This document shows positions 17,122 through 26,273 of a DNA stretch of 64,000 nucleotides, in pieces. The notes below the pieces were generated by a model that did not search any database, had not been told where the DNA came from, and saw only the letters and a list, made by a program, of their open reading frames with translations. The stretch lies in assembly GCA_035606945.1 (NCBI GenBank), contig DATNDR010000057.1, positions 51,993 to 115,992 of the forward strand, read 5' to 3'. A program made the position numbers and the translations under genes. Position 1 is the stretch's first letter; each line of letters opens with the position of its first letter. This DNA comes from GCA-003244245 sp035606945 (GTDB lineage: Bacteria > Actinomycetota > Actinomycetes > Mycobacteriales > Pseudonocardiaceae).

Positions 17122-19746
17122 ATGCCCGGATTAGGCAACGCGTGGCACCTCCCGACCTTCCCTGAACCCCGGGGGCGCAGCGGCATGCTCGTGCCAGAAG
17201 GCCCGATCGTCGCCGGTACGTATCTCACGATCATCAATGGCAACCAGTTCCGGGGCGAGGGCAACCCTGGCGACCAGTTTCAGGACGGCAGCGCGGCGCT
17301 CATCCGGCACACGACCGAGCCGACCTTCACCGAGGTCCCGATGACGTTCCTTCGGGAGGTGGGGAACAACAAGTACTTTCAGGCGACGTGGCAGGTGCCG
17401 GAAACAGCCACGCCAGGCGAATCCGTGGAGTACTACCTGCGCATCCGTTATGGCGACCACGATGACACCTACGTACACGCCGACGCAGTCCAGATCAGCG
17501 CGACCACCGGTGACGAGGCAGTTGCCCAGGCGTCGCCATTCCGCATCACCCTCGGCTCGCCCGCCGTGACCGGCCGCTGGGGAAAAAGCTTCGACTTACG
17601 CAACGTCGCCATCCACACCAGCGTGCTGCCCAATGGACTCGTGCTGATGTGGGGCCGTCGCGACGCCGCGGACGGGAACCTGGATTTCGTCGACTGCACA
17701 CCTTTCGTCTGGAACCCCTCGGGCGGCCCGGACGGCAACGGTGTCGACGTCGGTCCGACGCCCGTCCCGACGGTCGACGGCAAGAAGATCAACCTGTTCT
17801 GCGCGGGCCACGCGTTTCTCGCCGACGGCAGACTGCTCGTCGTCGGCGGACATGTCGAGGACAGCGTTGGCACCGACACCGCCTTCCTGTATGAGTACGA
17901 CCCAGCCGGTGGCGTAGGTACCTGGACTGCGTCGGCACGGATGGATAAAGGCCGTTGGTACCCGACCGCGACGACGCTGCCCGACGGCAGCGTCCTTGCG
18001 TTCTCTGGAAGCTACAAGATCGGCGAGAAGCCGGACGGAAGCCCGACGACCGAGACCAACAAGTGGCCACAAGTCTGGAAAGACGGCGCCTGGATCCCGC
18101 TCAACCCGCTGCCGAACGGCCAGTCCCCGGATCTCTACCCCCGCATGCATGTGCGCGGAAAGGACGGCTCGGTGTTCATGTCCGGGCCATTCGGCCCGAG
18201 CTGGTCGCTCACGCTGCCCAACGGCGGACAGTGGGCTTTGGGTGACTCACGCGATGGAGCACGGCGCGACTACGCCCCCTCAGTTGCCTTCGCGGAGGAT
18301 CGGATCGTCTACATCGGCGGAGGAACCGATCGGGACGTTCGGACGCCCACAAAGGATGTCGAGGTGATCGATCTCCGTGCCGATGTGCCGTGGTGGCGAA
18401 ACGGGGCCTCGATGAGCACGCCACGCCGGCAGCACAACGCGACGATCCTGCCCGACGGCACCGTGCTGGTTACCGGCGGAACGCAGGGCGAGGGCGACCC
18501 GGCCATCGAGTCCGATCCCGGCTTCAACGACCTGCGGGCCGGCAAACCGGTCCACGCCGCCGAGCTGTGGCAACCGGGCCCCGACCCAGGCCCATTTCCG
18601 GAACCACCGGACAGCGACAAGCTCCCCGAAGTCGGAAGCTGGACCCGGCTCGGCGCTGAGGACGAGGACCGCTGCTACCACTCCACCGCGGTACTTCTGC
18701 CCGACGCCCGGGTGCTCAGCGCCGGCGGTGGGGAGTTCCGACCGAAGACGGGACGTGGCCAGCCGCCCAACGCTCCGATCGACACCCACCGCACTGCCCA
18801 GATTTTCTCCCCGCCCTACCTCTTCCGGGGTCCCCGGCCACAGATCACTGCCGCGCCCACCTCGGTCACCTATGGCGAGACCTTCGAAGTCGAGGTCGAC
18901 ACACCCGACGAGATCGCGAGGGTGACGTGGATCCGGCTACCGTCGGTGACGCACTCCATGGACATGAGCCAGCGCATCAACGAGCTCGACGTCAGGGTCG
19001 CGAACGGCAAACTGCGGGTGACCGCTCCAGCATCGCCGCAAACGTGTCCGCCCGGGTACCACATGCTGTTCGTGCTGAACAAGGTTGATGTGCCTTCACG
19101 AGCCGCCATCGTGGCGGTCACGGCCCCGGCGGGCACCGTGATCGGGGACCCCGCCGCCAAGCCACCGGAGCTACGGGTGCCCACCGCGACGCCCGACGCG
19201 CACATCGTGTCCGACACCCGCGACCCGCTTGCACCTGACGCTTTGCGAGTGGTCATCGGCGTCACCGGTACCTGTCCCTACGGGATCGGGGCGTGCTGGG
19301 GAGGTGCTGACGAGGCGCTGCGCCACCTCGAGGGTGTGCGCGGCGTGGATCCGTACCCTGACCCGGCGACCTCGACGGCCGTGGTGCACCTCGAGGACGG
19401 CCGCCTGCCTCGACTGGACCGTTGGGAGAAGCAATTCGCCGCCTCCGCCAACGGCAGCTACCTACTCCGCGGCGTCGAAGTCCAGCTCAGCGGAGTCGTC
19501 CGGACCGACAACGGCAGCCTAGTGATCGACAGCGGTCGGCCCCGGCCACCGGTGCGGCTGGCGCCACTGGGAACGGCCGACAAGGTGCAGTGGAACCTCG
19601 AGGCTGGCACACCGGCGGCCGCGACCGATGCCGAGAGCGCGGCCTACGAGCAACTCGCCGACGGCGAGATTGCAACAGTCACCGGCCCGCTGACCGCGAC
19701 GCTCTCAGGATACGAACTCAAAGTGCGCATGGTGACCACGCCATAG
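17122..19746 (+). CDS. Galactose-oxidase/glyoxal-oxidase-like copper radical oxidase
   Basis: The start ATG 17122 gives 874 residues; a TTG further upstream lacks an RBS. Kelch-type propeller repeats (LPNGLVLMWG, LADGRLLVVGG, LPDGSVLAFSG, LPDGTVLVTGG, LPDARVLSAGGG) precede a DUF1929 E-set domain. The family's active-site residues are all visible: Cys227 (LFCAGHAF) and Tyr280 (RWYPTATTL) for the Cys-Tyr cofactor, Tyr519-His520 (RCYHSTAV) and His647 (PPGYHMLF) as copper ligands. Known enzymes oxidise alcohols or aldehydes with O2 and are secreted, but no signal peptide is present here. After about residue 700 comes an extra domain (VTGTCPYGIGACWGGADEALRHLEGV) that loosely resembles a small metal-binding HMA fold. 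It may oxidise sugar or peptide groups made by the neighbouring enzymes. Confidence 0.85.
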   Translation: MPGLGNAWHLPTFPEPRGRSGMLVPEGPIVAGTYLTIINGNQFRGEGNPGDQFQDGSAALIRHTTEPTFTEVPMTFLREVGNNKYFQATWQVPETATPGESVEYYLRIRYGDHDDTYVHADAVQISATTGDEAVAQASPFRITLGSPAVTGRWGKSFDLRNVAIHTSVLPNGLVLMWGRRDAADGNLDFVDCTPFVWNPSGGPDGNGVDVGPTPVPTVDGKKINLFCAGHAFLADGRLLVVGGHVEDSVGTDTAFLYEYDPAGGVGTWTASARMDKGRWYPTATTLPDGSVLAFSGSYKIGEKPDGSPTTETNKWPQVWKDGAWIPLNPLPNGQSPDLYPRMHVRGKDGSVFMSGPFGPSWSLTLPNGGQWALGDSRDGARRDYAPSVAFAEDRIVYIGGGTDRDVRTPTKDVEVIDLRADVPWWRNGASMSTPRRQHNATILPDGTVLVTGGTQGEGDPAIESDPGFNDLRAGKPVHAAELWQPGPDPGPFPEPPDSDKLPEVGSWTRLGAEDEDRCYHSTAVLLPDARVLSAGGGEFRPKTGRGQPPNAPIDTHRTAQIFSPPYLFRGPRPQITAAPTSVTYGETFEVEVDTPDEIARVTWIRLPSVTHSMDMSQRINELDVRVANGKLRVTAPASPQTCPPGYHMLFVLNKVDVPSRAAIVAVTAPAGTVIGDPAAKPPELRVPTATPDAHIVSDTRDPLAPDALRVVIGVTGTCPYGIGACWGGADEALRHLEGVRGVDPYPDPATSTAVVHLEDGRLPRLDRWEKQFAASANGSYLLRGVEVQLSGVVRTDNGSLVIDSGRPRPPVRLAPLGTADKVQWNLEAGTPAAATDAESAAYEQLADGEIATVTGPLTATLSGYELKVRMVTTP

Positions 19747-20164
19747 TGATCGCCCACGAGACCCGGGCATCGCGGTGCGCCGCCGACGTCATGTCAAGTC
19801 GCGTCGGCGAGCTCGTAATCCGAGCGCGTTACGACAGTGATTAGTTGTATGCCCTTAGGTGATATTTTCACCTGTCGATACTCCATCCGGGGTCGGTTTG
19901 TTACCAGGATTAGACTAGAGGTCGCCGGGGGTTACGATCAGGCATGAGCTCGACGGGAGGGGCCGGGATCCGCCGAGCAGCCAAGCGGGGTCAGAGCCAT
20001 CCGAGATAAGGGGACCTATCGCGAAGAGTTCCTGAAGCACATCCGCGCCACTACCTCTGACTTTTGGGTAATTGCAGGAAGTCGCAAGGCTGACCGGATT
20101 CGTCGAACTGCCTTGTTCCCTAGCCGGACTGCTTATCGCACACGGATGGGTACATTAGCGTCTT
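19747..20164. other. Intergenic region between the oxidase and the His-rich peptide
   Basis: No convincing gene. A frame from about 19948 runs without a stop into the His-rich peptide (reading FLKHIRATTSDFWVIAG near 20025-20075), but has no start codon with an RBS, so it may be a remnant or chance. An AT-richer stretch around 19855-19920 (tagactagag) is a possible promoter. Confidence 0.35.
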
Positions 20165-20183
20165 CTTGGGAAGAGTTCCCAAG
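20165..20183 (+). promoter_or_regulatory. Perfect inverted repeat just before the RBS of the His-rich peptide
   Basis: CTTGGGAA and TTCCCAAG (8-bp arms, 3-base spacer) lie 8 bases before the RBS AAGGGGGAG. The site could be an operator for a metal-responsive repressor or a leader hairpin. No consensus is recognised. Confidence 0.4.
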
Positions 20184-20205
20184 AGGAGAAATAAGGGGGA
20201 GTAAA

Positions 20206-20358
20206 ATGCGAGTCTCGGAGATCTTCGGAAGTGGTCTTTATAGCGACCACGAGCACGAGCATGGGCACGAGGAGCACAAGCACGAGCACGAACACAAGCA
20301 CGAACACAAGCACGAACACAAGAATCACCGCCACAGCGATCACTGCCACAGCCACTAG
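20206..20358 (+). CDS. 50-residue histidine-rich peptide (probable metal binder)
   Basis: ATG 20206 follows the strong RBS AAGGGGGAG. The peptide starts MRVSEIFGSGLYSD and then becomes an alternating His/Glu/Lys tail (HEHKHEHKHEHK) ending SDHCHSH; 17 of 50 residues are His and one is Cys. Such tails bind Ni, Cu or Zn. Its place 460 bases after a copper radical oxidase makes a copper or metal store or chaperone plausible; the short non-repetitive N-terminus could also be a leader. The repetitive codons (CACGAG/CACAAG) invite slippage, so its length may vary among strains. Confidence 0.65.
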   Translation: MRVSEIFGSGLYSDHEHEHGHEEHKHEHEHKHEHKHEHKNHRHSDHCHSH

Positions 20359-20376
20359 GGGTAGCCCGCTGCGAGT

Positions 20377-20415
20377 GGGCGGTGGCCTTCAACGAGAGTG
20401 GAGGGCCACCCGCCC
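20377..20415 (+). terminator. Stem-loop after the His-rich peptide
   Basis: GGGCGGTGGCC at 20377-20387 pairs with GGCCACC(C)GCCC at 20404-20415 (one bulge), starting 19 bases after the stop. It marks the right end of the accessory gene set. Confidence 0.5.
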
Positions 20416-20599
20416 GCCGGTGGCCGTCTGATGCATAGCAGCAGCGCGAGCTACAAACCACCCTCGAAGGAGCCGCTGTTCACAACGGAATCAACACCCC
20501 GGTCGCCGTAAGTTCGGTGAAGTGCTCGACGGTACGTCATCAGCAGCAGCTGCGAATGGGCCCCAGCGACCCTGTATCGCGGCGGCGACGGCCGCCGCG

Positions 20600-21260
20600 A
20601 CCGCTTTCATACCGGCTCCGGGAACAGCGCCAGTGCCGGATCGCCGATGGGCACCGCGAACCGGCGGTCCAAGAACCGGTTGCCGCGCTCGCGGTGCGCC
20701 GCCATGGCGGCCGAACCCGAGACGCGCTGCTCCCAAGCCGCCAGCAATTCCTCGGGCACCCGCTAAAAGATGCCTTCACCGCGGACCTCGCTGGCCGGCA
20801 CCCAGGTCGGCGCGTCGCGGGCCAGTTCAACCCGGGTCACGAGCGTCGGGTCCCCTGGGTCCGGGGCGTCGAGCCGGGTGAAGCCGATCAGCGCCCGTAC
20901 CTCACGCAACCGCTCGACCTTCGCCGCCAGCCGCGCCACGGCAGCTGCGCGAGCTTGTCCACGGTGGCGATGACCAGGCTGGGCAGGTAGCGGTAGATCT
21001 CCAACGTCGTGGTGAGCGCGCAGTGCGGTGCCGCACCACGGGCAGTTCAGAGTCTGTAGCAGCGCGTTGGTCTCGGGCACCTCATCGGCCTGCGCGAGTG
21101 TGGACGTCGGGTCGTGCTCAGCGCCAAGCATGCCCACCAGGTACCAGGTCGCGATCGGTCAGCTCGCCCAACTCGTCACGAACCCGGTGGAGTCCGCTCC
21201 AGAGAACTCCTGCGGGCTGTCCAGTGATGGGGTTTCCAGTGGCCGATGGGTCGGATCGGC
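20600..21260 (-). pseudogene. Remnant of a DrmA-like (DISARM) helicase
   Basis: On the minus strand, scattered frames keep recognisable pieces in order: VRDELGELTDRDLVPGG (around 21200), LQTLNCPWCGTAL (around 21050), YLPSLVIATVDKLAQLPW (around 20965), VRALIGFTRLDAPDPGDP and WVPASEVRGEGIF (20770-20900). After an in-frame TAG come VPEELLAAWEQRV and RFAVPIGDPALALFPEPV. These resemble the C-terminal half of DrmA, the DISARM helicase with a zinc-ribbon. At least one frameshift plus the stop rule out function. No drmB, drmC or methylase remains next to it. Assignment is by pattern memory. Confidence 0.55.
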
Positions 21261-21376
21261 CATCGGGCAACGCCTCCTCGTTCGTCTGGGAATCAAGCCG
21301 AAATTTTTTGAGCTGGATGTTCGCGGGCCGTGCGAAGCACCCGGTTTTGTCAGGGTGCCGTCATAGAATTCAGGTC

Positions 21377-22624
21377 ATGTCGACGGTGCCAGTGTGCCCA
21401 CCAGTGTGGCAGGGCGGTGATGCCGAACTGCTCGCCGAGCTGGACGCGTTGGAAACTCAGTTGCATTCCACCTGGGCGCAAATGCTGTCGGTCGTTGCCG
21501 AAATCGATTCCCGAGGTATCGCCGGTGGTTTGGGATACGGCACCACGGTGGAGCTGGTGCGGGCGATCGCGCGGGTGTCGCGCGGTGAGGCACGGGCCAG
21601 AGTTGCCGCCGCCGCCGATGTTCTCCCCGCCCGCGGATTGAATGGCGCGCCAATGCAGCCCAAGCTACCGGCTACCGCCGCAGCGGTAGCCGAGCACGCG
21701 ATCGGCGCCGCGGATGTCACGGTGATCCGCTCAATCCTGGCCCGCATCCCGTCACACGTGGCGCTCGAGCAGCGGGACGAGGTGGAGGCCGAGCTGGCCC
21801 GCCACGCCCGCACCCTCGACGCCGGACAGTTGGCGGTACTGGGTAAGCGGATCCTGGCCTACCTCGACCAGGACGGTCCGCGCCCCAGAGACACCCCCGA
21901 AACCCGCCGGCACCTGAGCTTCCACGACCGCGACGGCGGCTATGAACTGGCCGGATGGCTGGATCGGGAGGCTGCCGAGATCCTCCGCTGCGCGCTGAGC
22001 CCGTTGGCCGCGCCCCGCCCGACCACCGACACCGAAGTCGACCTGCGCACCGTGGCGCAACGCGACGCCGACGCCCTGGTCGAACTCGCCCAACGCGCCC
22101 TGACCGACGGTGAGCTACCCACCGAGGGCGGCGAGCGCCCCCAAGTCGTGGTCACCGTGAGCCTGCCCGTGCTGCAAGGCCGGATCGGCTCGGCGTCGTT
22201 GGCGCTGGGCGGCCCGGTCAACGCCGACATCGCCCGCCGCATCGCCTGCGACGCCGAAGTCATCCCGGTAGTGCTGGGCTCCCGAGGTGAGCCGCTCGAT
22301 GTCGGGCGAGCCAGCCGCACCGTGCCCACCGCGATCCGCCGCGCAGTGATCGTCCGGGATCGTGGGTGCGCATTTCCGGGGTGTGCTGTCCCAGCCCGCT
22401 GGTGCGAAATTCATCATGTGGTCCATTGGGTCGACCACGGCCCTACCAGCGTCGGAAACTGCGTGGCGCTATGCGGGCGCCACCACCGACTCCTCCACCA
22501 CTCCGACTGGCGGATCGAGATGGCCGCCGGTATCCCAGAATTCCAACCACCACCCTGGCTGGGCAATGCCCCACGCCGCAATCCACTCCACCTCGCCCCC
22601 GACCTGATCCGAATCCGCCAGTAG
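21377..22624 (+). CDS. DUF222/HNH endonuclease domain protein (13E12 repeat family)
   Basis: The product is 415 residues from ATG 21377 (MSTVPVCPPVWQGGDAEL). The N-terminal DUF222 domain (ELDALETQLHSTWAQMLSVVAEIDSRGIA) is followed by a C-terminal HNH nuclease (VIVRDRGCAFPGCAVPARWCEIHHVVHWVDHGPTSVGNCVALCGRHHRLLHHSDW, split here only for description) with its HH, N and H residues and Cys pairs. These multi-copy genes are a hallmark of mycobacteria; the function is not settled. A second copy begins at 63708 and shares the same start and DUF222 order. It is bordered on the left by a decayed helicase. Confidence 0.9.
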   Translation: MSTVPVCPPVWQGGDAELLAELDALETQLHSTWAQMLSVVAEIDSRGIAGGLGYGTTVELVRAIARVSRGEARARVAAAADVLPARGLNGAPMQPKLPATAAAVAEHAIGAADVTVIRSILARIPSHVALEQRDEVEAELARHARTLDAGQLAVLGKRILAYLDQDGPRPRDTPETRRHLSFHDRDGGYELAGWLDREAAEILRCALSPLAAPRPTTDTEVDLRTVAQRDADALVELAQRALTDGELPTEGGERPQVVVTVSLPVLQGRIGSASLALGGPVNADIARRIACDAEVIPVVLGSRGEPLDVGRASRTVPTAIRRAVIVRDRGCAFPGCAVPARWCEIHHVVHWVDHGPTSVGNCVALCGRHHRLLHHSDWRIEMAAGIPEFQPPPWLGNAPRRNPLHLAPDLIRIRQ

Positions 22625-22856
22625 CGGCGGCAATGCAACGCAGTGACAATAAACGCAGTGGCGGTGAATCTGCCGCTGACTGCTTGACGTGCCGTGCCTG
22701 TCACGCCGGGAATAGACCGTCGTGATCGGGGGCACTGCGCCGCGTCATGGTGCTGCCCTTCCTCTTGTCACCGCTGGCCCATCGCATCGGCGACCGCCTG
22801 ACGGTGCCGCCAGGTGGTACCGCGTACTACGCTCCGACCTCGAGGAGGGTGCGGCC

Positions 22857-23459
22857 ATGTTCATCCAGGTGGTCCTGGGGCGGGCGGCGGATGCCGCCGT
22901 CGTCCGGCGTCAGTGGGACCGCTGGACCACTGACTTGGTGCACGGGGCGGTGGGGTTCGCCGGCGCCACCGGCGGGGTCACCACCGATCGCCGGGCGGTT
23001 CTCATCGCCCGCTTCGAGTCCGAGGGCTCCGCTCGGGTCAACGCCGAGCGACCCGAACAGGGCAGCTGGTGGGCCGAGACGGTGGCGGACGCGCTGGCCG
23101 ACCCTGAAGTCCTCGAGACGGCGGATGTCACCCTGCACGGCGGCCAGGGATGGAAGACGGCCCGCTTCGTGCAGGTGATGCGGGCCAAGGTGCGCGACCG
23201 GCAGTGCTTTGAGGCCATTGAGGACGAGATCACGCCGCGGTTCATGCAGCTTCGCCCCGACCTTCTCGCCGCCTACCGGGCGTGGTTCCCCGACGGCAGC
23301 GTCGCCGCCATCGACTACTTCACCTCTGAAGGAGAGGCCCGGGCGGGAGAGCAGAAGGAGATGCCCGACGTCGTCGGGGAGCGGTTCAGGGAGTGGATGT
23401 CCCTTCTCGACGACGTGGAGTGGTTCGACGTCCTCGACCCGTGGGCGGCCACGCCCTGA
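22857..23459 (+). CDS. Conserved hypothetical protein, two ABM-like halves
   Basis: ATG 22857 follows GAGGAGGG and gives 200 residues. Two halves begin alike (MFIQVVLGRAADAAVVRRQWDRW; ARFVQVMRAKVRDRQCFEAIEDE), suggesting a duplicated small ferredoxin-like (ABM/dimeric alpha-beta barrel) unit. The second half contains a DYFTSEGEARAGEQKE stretch of the type seen in stress or oxygenase-related ABM proteins. No cofactor motif is visible. It stands alone between the 13E12 gene and recQ. The function is unknown. Confidence 0.6.
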   Translation: MFIQVVLGRAADAAVVRRQWDRWTTDLVHGAVGFAGATGGVTTDRRAVLIARFESEGSARVNAERPEQGSWWAETVADALADPEVLETADVTLHGGQGWKTARFVQVMRAKVRDRQCFEAIEDEITPRFMQLRPDLLAAYRAWFPDGSVAAIDYFTSEGEARAGEQKEMPDVVGERFREWMSLLDDVEWFDVLDPWAATP

Positions 23460-23580
23460 GGCGACGCCGACGGGAAGGAGACTCACGGGAGTTCGACTCG
23501 CCTCGTCGCCGTGGGCACGGGTGGTAGCCCTCGGGGAGCCCACCCCCGCTCGGGATGACGGCGCAGGTACTCCCAGCGCT

Positions 23581-25304
23581 TCAGCGCGGTTGGACATTCT
23601 CAGCCGCGAGGAGGTTGTGCTCGTGGACGGCGGGCAGGGAGAGCGCCTTGTAGCCGACGTCGTCGAACAGCACGGTCAGCCGGTCCTGCTCGATCGACAT
23701 CACGACACCGTGCCCCCACTCGGCGTGTCGCACCGAGCTGCCCGCCGGGAACTCGTCGTCGCCGGCTGGCTGTTGCTCGGCAGTGCCGGCCTTGCAGGTG
23801 TCGCAGTTGCCGCATATGTGGGCCAGTTGCTCGCCGAAGTAGCCGAGCAGAAACTGCCGCCGGCATCCGGTGGTCTCGGCGTAGCCGCGCATCATTTCGA
23901 TCCGGGACCGGATCAGACGCTGGTGGGTCTCCGCGACGTCCGCTGCTTGTCCCACTGCCTGCTCTACAGGGCGGTCGGAATCGAGATATTCGAGCCGGCC
24001 ATCGTCCGTGCTGGCGATCACTCCGGCTTGCTCAAGCAGGTTCACCGCTCTGGTGCGCTTAGCCGGGGAGGCGTTCACCTCGTCCTTGAGCTGCGCCGGC
24101 CGGACCGGCCCGTCGTGGTCCCCCAACGTGTTTGCCACCTCGGCGAGCGCTTGCTCGGGGCCTTGCTGGCGGTGAGGAATGTCTGCAGGCTCAGGTCCTC
24201 CGGGCGGTAGAAAAGCGTGATCTCGGCAGGCCGGCCGTCGCGGCCCGCTCGCCCGATCTGTTGGTAGTAGGAGTCCAATGACTCCGGTACCGAGGCGTGC
24301 ACGACGAAGCGCACGTTGGGCTTGTCGATACCCATGCCGAACGCCGAGGTCGCCACCACCACGTCGAGGTCGTCGGCCATGAACTGCTCGTGCACCCGCT
24401 CACGGTCGGCCGCCTTCATCCCGGCGTGGTAGGCCGCCGCCCGTACCCCGCACTGCGCGAGCTCGCCTGCGTAGAACTCGGTGTCCTTGCGGCTGGCGGC
24501 GTACACCAGTCCCGGTCGGATCGCGGGACCCGAGTGATAACCAGCCAGGGTGCGTACCCGGGTAATAACGGAGTGCCGCTTGTCGGTGTCGTCGGTGAAT
24601 CGCTCCACGGCCAGGTGCAGATTCGGACGGTCGAAGCCGGCGATCACCTCACGGTGCTCACGCATGCCCAGCCGCTGCACGATGTCGCGGCGGATCGGCG
24701 GTGCCGCGGTGGCCGTCAGCGCGAGCACCCTGGGATGGCCGAGCCGCTCGATCACCGGGCCCAGGCGGAGGTAGTCGGGCCGGAAGTCGTGTCCCCAGGC
24801 TGAGACACAATGCGCCTCGTCGACCACCAACAGCGATACCCCTAGATCAGCCAACGCATCGACGACCTCCTCCTTGGACAGCTGCTCGGGAGAGAGGAAT
24901 GTGTACTCCGCCTGCCCTTGCCGAATCGCCTTCCAGGCCTGTTTCTGCTCGTCACTGCTTTGGGTGGAGTTGAGCGCCACTGCCTCCGGCGCGCGAGTGT
25001 CCTCGATGCCCTCGAGCTGGTCCTGCTGCAGCGCGATCAGCGGGGACACCACGACGGTCGGGCCAGCCAGCAGCAGTGCGGGCACCTGGTAGATCGCGGA
25101 CTTACCCGCACCAGTAGGCAGCACGGCCAGCACATCATGACCGGCCATGACCTGCTCCATCGCCCGCAACTGCTCATCACGCAGCTGCGACCAGCCAAAG
25201 ATCTCCGCGGCCACCCGCCGGAGCTCGTCGCGCGTCGTAGGTCGCACGATGGTGGGCGATACCCTGAGCGGCGTCAAGGCAAACGGCTCGAACGGCGAGC
25301 GCAA
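23581..25304 (-). pseudogene. RecQ-family ATP-dependent DNA helicase, interrupted by one frameshift
   Basis: The first frame (25304 to about 24160) has Walker A (LPTGAGKSAIYQVPALLL), DEAH (LLVVDEAHCVSAWGHDFRPDY), motif III (ALTATAAPP) and the motifs V/VI (TSAFGMGIDKPNVRFVVHAS; YYQQIGRAGRDGRPAE). At LQTFLTASKAP the frame is lost; the correct continuation (EQALAEVANTLGDHDG) is in another frame and goes on to a zinc-binding region (CRRQFLLGYFGEQLAHICGNCDTC) and a C-terminal RQC-like tail ending at 23581. One missing base, most simply a C in the CCCC run near 24158, explains the break. The gene is either recently inactivated or affected by a sequencing error. Intact, it would unwind DNA during recombination and repair. 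Confidence 0.85.
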
Positions 25305-25387
25305 CCCTTACTGGCGCGCCCCTGCGCCGGTTGCGTCAACTGTGGGCGCGCCTGTTTTCAGCAGGGCCGGCAGGGTATGGCGCAAGC

Positions 25388-25624
25388 ATGGCCGACGTAT
25401 CGATGGACTCGCCCGAGAAGGATCCCGAAGACTGGGTGACCGGCGACGAGCCTATGACCGGGCCACAGCGCAGCTATCTCGAAACGCTAGCCCGGGAGGC
25501 CCGGGAAGATGTCCCGATAGATCTGACCAAGGCCCAAGCGTCTGAGGTGATCGACCGGTTGCAAGAGAAGACCGGACGCGGACGCCAAGGGTCCGGTCCC
25601 GCTTCGGCCAGCGCTGGTAAATAG
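25388..25624 (+). CDS. DUF3072 family small protein
   Basis: ATG 25388 gives 78 residues. The core PEKDPEDWVTGDEPMTGPQRSYLETLAREA followed by LTKAQASEVIDRLQEKTGRG is the typical DUF3072 pattern, a SAP-like helical motif. Such proteins are small, soluble and uncharacterised. It diverges from recQ and stands alone. Confidence 0.8.
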   Translation: MADVSMDSPEKDPEDWVTGDEPMTGPQRSYLETLAREAREDVPIDLTKAQASEVIDRLQEKTGRGRQGSGPASASAGK

Positions 25625-25928
25625 AAGCCGAGCAGGATTCCGAACCTACGACCTGGCATCGCCCTGTGCCGACCTGAGACCGTGGCTCGCGCTCGCCTTC
25701 ACGGCAACCCTGCATCGGACTCACGCGCGCGAACGCGGCTAAGTTGAAGCGAGGCGGGGACTACTGTGAACCGCCCTGGCGGTTCAGGCGCAACCGGTTG
25801 CCGAACACGATCGCCGCATCCTCAGGAACCCGCCTCCTGCGAGTCGCCGGGACATGTGTGGACACGAGTTAATGGACAGCCCTCGCGGTGAACCAATACC
25901 CGCGACTGACCCGCGTATAGATTGAGGG
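25625..25928. other. Intergenic, no gene seen
   Basis: No frame with a start and RBS stands out. A perfect palindrome, GAACCGCC-CT-GGCGGTTC (25768-25785), is the only structure noticed. It may be a bidirectional terminator between the DUF3072 gene and the convergent toxin gene. Confidence 0.4.
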
Positions 25929-26273
25929 TCACGACCGTGGATCAACAGCAAGGTGATCGAGGAGTCGCTTGGCTGCGGACACCAGTGGTGGCAAATCTTC
26001 GGAGAGGGTGGCTTGCACGATCGCGTGCGCGGTATCGAAGTACCGATGGGCGAGGTGGTTGCACATACCGGCGACGTCCATCCACGGGATGGCTGGTTCC
26101 CGCATGAGTAGGTCGGGATCGATGGCTTTGACTGCTTCGCCGATTTCGATGAGACGAACTCGGACAGCGTCAAATACAAGCCCGTCATCGAGCGTGCCTC
26201 GGGTGATGTGGTCGGCGATGGCAGCAGCGGCGGCAAGGATGTCAGTCAACCGTTGGTCGTCGCGGCGGCTCAC
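25929..26273 (-). CDS. HepT-like ribonuclease toxin (DUF86)
   Basis: The product is 114 residues, the usual size. The helical HEPN fold shows DDQRLTDILAAAAAIADH, VRLIEIGEAVKAIDPDLL and the HEPN region MCNHLAHRYFDTAHAIV. The canonical R-X4-6-H RNase motif appears only as part of NHLAHRYFD, so activity is uncertain. Its start overlaps the stop of the HTH-MNT gene by 4 bases, a typical toxin-antitoxin coupling. By family knowledge MntA-type partners neutralise HepT by adenylylation of a Tyr; the Tyr next to the motif (HRY) is consistent with that. Confidence 0.85.
   Translation of the reverse strand: MSRRDDQRLTDILAAAAAIADHITRGTLDDGLVFDAVRVRLIEIGEAVKAIDPDLLMREPAIPWMDVAGMCNHLAHRYFDTAHAIVQATLSEDLPPLVSAAKRLLDHLAVDPRS

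Noticed and set aside
19944..20009. Short peptide frame starting MSSTGGAGIRR
   Set aside because: Only 21 codons, no RBS of the proper kind and no similarity to the other small peptides.
20247..20320. Short tandem repeat resembling a repeat array or CRISPR
   Set aside because: The CACGAG/CACAAG units are the codons of a His-rich peptide with its own start and RBS; there are no spacers.
23209..24210. Plus-strand frame opposite recQ
   Set aside because: It is antisense to conserved RecQ motifs and has no recognisable domain.
25768..25785. Palindrome as an attachment site or operator
   Set aside because: It is short and single-copy, with no related site nearby; a terminator-like role is simpler.
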